From the NCBI GenBank assembly GCA_013695905.1, contig JACCZQ010000526.1:1-7210 (forward strand): a stretch of 7,210 nucleotides of DNA, read 5' to 3'. A program made the position numbers and the translations under genes. Below the pieces are notes generated by a model, which saw nothing but the letters and a program-made list of their open reading frames with translations, did not search any database and was not told the DNA's origin. This DNA is from Chthoniobacterales bacterium. GTDB lineage: Bacteria > Verrucomicrobiota > Verrucomicrobiia > Chthoniobacterales > UBA10450. Positions 5,480 through 7,210 of this stretch are shown piece by piece. The first letter of the stretch is position 1. Every line of letters starts with the position of its first letter.

Positions 5480-5959
5480 ATGCGGCGCGCGATTTATCCC
5501 GGCAGCTTCGATCCGGTGACGAACGGTCACCTCGATGTGATCGAGCGGGCCCGGAAGCTTTTCGATGAAGTGATCGTGGCGGTGGCGCACAACGACCAGA
5601 AGCAGCCGTTCTTCCCGCTCGAACAGCGGCTGGAGCTGCTCCGCGCGACCATCGGCGGCGCCGATCATGTGCGGGTGGAGCCGCTCGATGGCTTGCTCGT
5701 GGAGTTCGCGGTGCAACAGAATGCCATCGCGGTGGTGCGCGGCTTGCGCGCGGTCTCCGATTTTGAATTCGAATTCCAGATGGCGCTGATGAACAGGAAA
5801 CTGGAATCGAGTGTCGAAACCATCTTCCTGATGCCAAAAGAAGAATACACTTATCTGAGCTCGCGGATCGTGAAGGAGATCGCGCGTCTGGGCGGGGACA
5901 TCGCGAGCTTCGTCCCCCCGCACGTGGTGGAAGCAATCGCCCGGAGGCAGAAGCGGTGA
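5480..5959 (+). CDS. coaD: Phosphopantetheine adenylyltransferase
   Basis: 159 residues, the standard CoaD length. It transfers AMP from ATP to 4'-phosphopantetheine, giving dephospho-CoA, the penultimate step of coenzyme A synthesis, as a cytoplasmic hexamer in the family. Visible motifs: YPGSFDPVTNGHLDVIERA at 6-24 with the nucleotidyltransferase (T/H)xGH signature as TNGH (14-17); VVRGLRAVSDFEFEFQMALMN at 85-105, with the Arg-Gly-Leu-Arg substrate loop; and YLSSRIVKEIA at 125-135, equivalent to the SSSxVKE ATP-binding motif. The start at 5480 is chosen because the protein then opens directly with the first beta-strand (MRRAIYPGSF). A longer in-frame form from 5378 would add 34 Arg/Pro-rich residues unlike any CoaD. 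No Shine-Dalgarno site is seen. It is the first gene of the rightward block, 18 bases before yceD. Confidence 0.97.
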   Translation: MRRAIYPGSFDPVTNGHLDVIERARKLFDEVIVAVAHNDQKQPFFPLEQRLELLRATIGGADHVRVEPLDGLLVEFAVQQNAIAVVRGLRAVSDFEFEFQMALMNRKLESSVETIFLMPKEEYTYLSSRIVKEIARLGGDIASFVPPHVVEAIARRQKR

Positions 5960-5977
5960 GAAACGAAAGCTCTCTCG

Positions 5978-6427
5978 ATGAAAATTCATCTGCGGCAAAT
6001 TCCCGATGACGGGCTACATCTCGAGGGCGAGGAAGATTGTCCAATCCCCGATCTTGCGAAGGAGGAGATCGTTTGCGCCGGGCCTTTGCGCTACTCGCTT
6101 GACCTCGGCATTTCGGAAGGTGCGCTCTGGGCCAATGGTTCTCTTTCGCAGCAGGTCGAACTCACCTGCGTTTCGTGTCTCGAGCGTTTTGTGCACACGA
6201 TCCGAGTCGCGGACTTCACGATCCACACTGAACTGGGCGGGCCGGAGACGGTCGATCTCGATCCGTACTTGCGAGAAGATATTCTGCTAAATCTTCCCGC
6301 GTATCCACGTTGTGAGCGCGAGGGCGGCAGAGTTTGCCCGAGGCCGTTTCAGCAGGCGGAACGCACGTCGGATGCCGAAGAACGCAAACCCGACTGGAGC
6401 GCGCTCGATAAGCTAAATTTGGAGTGA
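5978..6427 (+). CDS. yceD: YceD/DUF177 family protein
   Basis: 149 residues matching the DUF177 family, a small protein encoded next to rpmF in many bacteria and linked in the literature to 23S rRNA or large-subunit biogenesis. Visible family traits are a central CxxC (Cys64-Val-Ser-Cys67, in ELTCVSCLERF), the acidic segment DLDPYLREDILLNLPAYPRCE (94-113, typical DxxPxxxExxLLxLP pattern), a further Cys pair (Cys112 and Cys120) that could complete a four-Cys metal site, and the terminal DWSALDKLNLE (139-149), matching the usual ending PFAxLxxL. The gene follows coaD by 18 bases and precedes rpmF, the expected order. There is no strong ribosome site. Its stop codon lies inside the first copy of a GGAGTGAT repeat, so the last residues may have been shaped by that repeat. 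The family call is strong; the molecular role is unsettled. Confidence 0.9.
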   Translation: MKIHLRQIPDDGLHLEGEEDCPIPDLAKEEIVCAGPLRYSLDLGISEGALWANGSLSQQVELTCVSCLERFVHTIRVADFTIHTELGGPETVDLDPYLREDILLNLPAYPRCEREGGRVCPRPFQQAERTSDAEERKPDWSALDKLNLE

Positions 6428-6479
6428 TGGAGTGATGGCACTGCTCCAACTATTACTACTCCACTGCTCCATCACTCCA
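6420..6479. repeat. Short-period repeat and inverted repeat between yceD and rpmF
   Basis: GGAGTGAT occurs twice in tandem at 6421-6428 and 6429-6436. TGGAGTGATGG (6428-6438) is perfectly complementary to CCATCACTCCA (6469-6479), giving an 11-base stem with a 30-base loop. The loop and right arm also carry a 10-base direct repeat, CACTGCTCCA, at 6439-6448 and 6462-6471. The whole block thus looks like a degenerate array of ACTCC/TGGAG-type short units, some inverted. It overlaps the yceD stop codon (6425-6427). The right arm is not followed by a T-tract, so it is a poor terminator, but in the transcript it would form a stable hairpin ahead of rpmF. The remainder of the gap (6480-6534) is pyrimidine-rich with no further structure I can support. 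Confidence 0.7.
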
Positions 6480-6534
6480 GCTTGCCTCCGGCGATTTGTG
6501 TTTTCCCCATTCCCTGCTTTCCTACTCCGCTCGT

Positions 6535-6717
6535 ATGGGAGTTCCGAAACGCAAGACTTCGAAAATGCGGCTGCGCACGCGCAAGGCGTCCCACCGTTGG
6601 ATCGCCCCGCAGTTGAACAAGTGCACGCAATGCGGCAGCACGGTCGCCTCGCATACGGCCTGCCCTTCCTGCGGTTACTATAAAGGCCGTCAAGTTCTCA
6701 CGGTCGAGGGCGCCTGA
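6535..6717 (+). CDS. rpmF: 50S ribosomal protein L32 (zinc-ribbon form)
   Basis: 60 residues, normal for bL32, a small protein of the large ribosomal subunit. The N-terminus GVPKRKTSKMRLRTRKASH is the conserved basic tail. Four cysteines, Cys30, Cys33, Cys43 and Cys46 (KCTQCGS and CPSCGYYKGR), form the zinc ribbon, so this is the metal-binding variety rather than the Cys-less paralogue some bacteria switch to under zinc limitation. The start at 6535 gives MGVPKRK, the family beginning; a TTG 39 bases upstream would add a non-conserved leader. It is flanked by yceD and plsX, the classic order. The gap to yceD holds a hairpin-forming repeat, and no Shine-Dalgarno site is visible. Confidence 0.97.
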   Translation: MGVPKRKTSKMRLRTRKASHRWIAPQLNKCTQCGSTVASHTACPSCGYYKGRQVLTVEGA

Positions 6718-6719
6718 TT

Positions 6720-6742
6720 GTAGAGGCGGTTGTGTCGACCGC
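6720..6742 (+). repeat. Small palindromic element immediately after rpmF
   Basis: Two bases after the rpmF stop codon, the sequence begins GTAGAGGCGGT. GCGGT (6726-6730) pairs with ACCGC (6738-6742) around the loop TGTGTCG. A five-base GC-rich stem without a proper T-tract (the next bases are TTGGG) is too weak to call a terminator. It resembles, in layout, the hairpin that follows the hpf stop, which on the minus strand also begins GTAG. It may be a dispersed 3'-flank repeat. Confidence 0.35.
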
Positions 6743-6744
6743 TT

Positions 6745-6766
6745 GGGCGTTCGCGTCGCCACGCCC
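6745..6766 (+). other. Second stem-loop in the rpmF-plsX gap
   Basis: GGGCGT (6745-6750) pairs with ACGCCC (6761-6766) across a ten-base GC-rich loop; GCCC and GGGC at 6763-6772 offer an alternative fold. It could partly separate rpmF from plsX transcription, but no T-tract follows, so the function is open. Confidence 0.3.
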
Positions 6767-6784
6767 ACGGGCAGGCGTTTGACT

Positions 6785-6800
6785 CGCGGAAATTTTCGCG
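6785..6800. promoter_or_regulatory. Near-perfect 16-base palindrome upstream of plsX
   Basis: CGCGGAAATTTTCGCG is symmetric except for one base pair (G/T) and lies 75 bases before the plsX start. Its AT core with CGCG ends is the shape of a dimeric repressor operator. A TTGACT at 6779-6784 lies immediately before it, but no -10 box follows at the right distance. Apart from this palindrome and the two upstream stem-loops, I see nothing else in the 158-base gap. Operator function is speculative. Confidence 0.2.
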
Positions 6801-6875
6801 GCTGAGCACCAGCGTCTCGACAACACGCCTTTTCACTTTGCAATCGCTGGCGGAAATTCGCAGACTCGCCCACCG

Positions 6876-7210
6876 ATGAAAATCGCACTCGATGCCATGG
6901 GCGGCGATTTCGGGCCGCCGAACCTTGTGGCCGGCGCGATCATGGCGCTGGGTGAATACCCGCAGATCGATAAGCTCTATCTGGTGGGTGACACTCCGCG
7001 TATCGAAGCGGAGCTGGCCAAGCACCGCTGCAACGATCGCCGCGTCGACATTGTCCACGCCACCCAAGTGGTGGAGATGACTGATGGCGCGGTCGAATCC
7101 GTGCGGCGCAAGAAGGATTCCTCTGTCTCGCGCGCCGTCGATTTGGTGAAAAAAGGAGACGCGGCCGCGATCGTGAGCGCCGGGCATTCGGGCGCTTCTG
7201 TTGCTGCGAC
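6876..7210 (+). CDS. plsX: Phosphate acyltransferase PlsX (5' part, cut by window end)
   Basis: 111 complete codons are visible and the frame is still open at the window edge, so most of the protein (usually about 330-350 residues) is missing. PlsX makes acyl-phosphate from acyl-ACP for PlsY, the first committed step of phospholipid synthesis in most bacteria, as a peripheral membrane enzyme. Diagnostic features are MKIALDAMGGDFGPPNLVAGA at the N-terminus (1-21), VEMTDGAVESVRRKKDSS (66-83) and IVSAGHSGASVAA (99-111). The last is usually SAGNTGA in PlsX, so His104 and Ser105 replace the common Asn-Thr. The ATG at 6876 places the family start exactly; no ribosome site is seen. It follows rpmF as in many genomes, where fabH often comes next. 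Confidence 0.95.
   Translation, partial: MKIALDAMGGDFGPPNLVAGAIMALGEYPQIDKLYLVGDTPRIEAELAKHRCNDRRVDIVHATQVVEMTDGAVESVRRKKDSSVSRAVDLVKKGDAAAIVSAGHSGASVAA

Noticed and set aside
5244..6044. Minus-strand open frame of 266 codons opposite coaD and through the usp-coaD gap
   Set aside because: It is opposite the certain coaD gene. I considered whether its part in the gap might be a gene remnant, but the Cys and Arg-rich string resembles no family and the underlying DNA is better described as small inverted repeats.
6420..6479. CRISPR-like reading of the GGAGTGAT units
   Set aside because: Units are only 8-11 bases, contiguous rather than regularly spaced by unique spacers, and no cas gene is present.
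6496..6534. TTG start extending rpmF by 13 residues
   Set aside because: L32 proteins begin M(A/G)VPKRK, which fits the ATG at 6535.
6428..6534. Riboswitch or L32/L20-type leader before rpmF
   Set aside because: The hairpin is made of simple repeats and I cannot match any known leader consensus; no evidence beyond a stem-loop.

Overview
The window reads as ordinary housekeeping chromosome from a GC-rich, LPS-making Gram-negative bacterium. I infer a member of the Verrucomicrobiota or wider PVC group. The reasons are the gene set and order (kdsA followed by lptC/lptA/lptB-type genes, and coaD-yceD-rpmF-plsX), the scarcity of clear Shine-Dalgarno sites, and the short palindromic repeats that fill most intergenic gaps. 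The lineage is an inference from the gene families and was not tested by any search.

Left block, minus strand, transcribed from about 5247 down to 29. First come a two-domain universal stress protein (4414-5247) and, 4 bases later, a TIGR02206/YwaF-like multipass membrane protein (3681-4409). A 210-base gap follows, mostly occupied by a nested inverted repeat (3471-3633). Next is a tightly packed LPS cluster: kdsA (2634-3470), lptC-like (2114-2650), lptA-like (1425-2117) and lptB (637-1428). Its members overlap by 17, 4 and 4 bases. The long-form ribosome hibernation factor hpf (29-619) follows after 17 bases. KdsA makes the Kdo-8-phosphate needed for the LPS inner core. LptB is the cytoplasmic ATPase of the LPS transport machine, and the LptC/LptA-like proteins form its periplasmic relay, so synthesis and export of one product are encoded together. 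The lptCAB-hpf linkage resembles the proteobacterial lptC-lptA-lptB-rpoN-hpf locus, but rpoN is absent here.

The middle (5248-5479) is a 232-base divergent intergenic region that must carry the start signals for usp leftward and coaD rightward. It contains small inverted repeats and no promoter I can call with confidence.

Right block, plus strand: coaD (5480-5959, coenzyme A synthesis), yceD/DUF177 (5978-6427), rpmF (6535-6717, ribosomal protein L32, zinc-ribbon form) and the start of plsX (6876 to beyond the window end, phospholipid synthesis). This is the classic yceD-rpmF-plsX order linking ribosome assembly with lipid synthesis, preceded by coaD, which supplies the CoA/ACP cofactor route.

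I see no mobile element with a transposase, no CRISPR array, no tRNA or rRNA and no defence or secretion system. The most interesting content is the set of different palindromic repeats, several of which abut start or stop codons of neighbouring genes. No previously undescribed protein system is evident.
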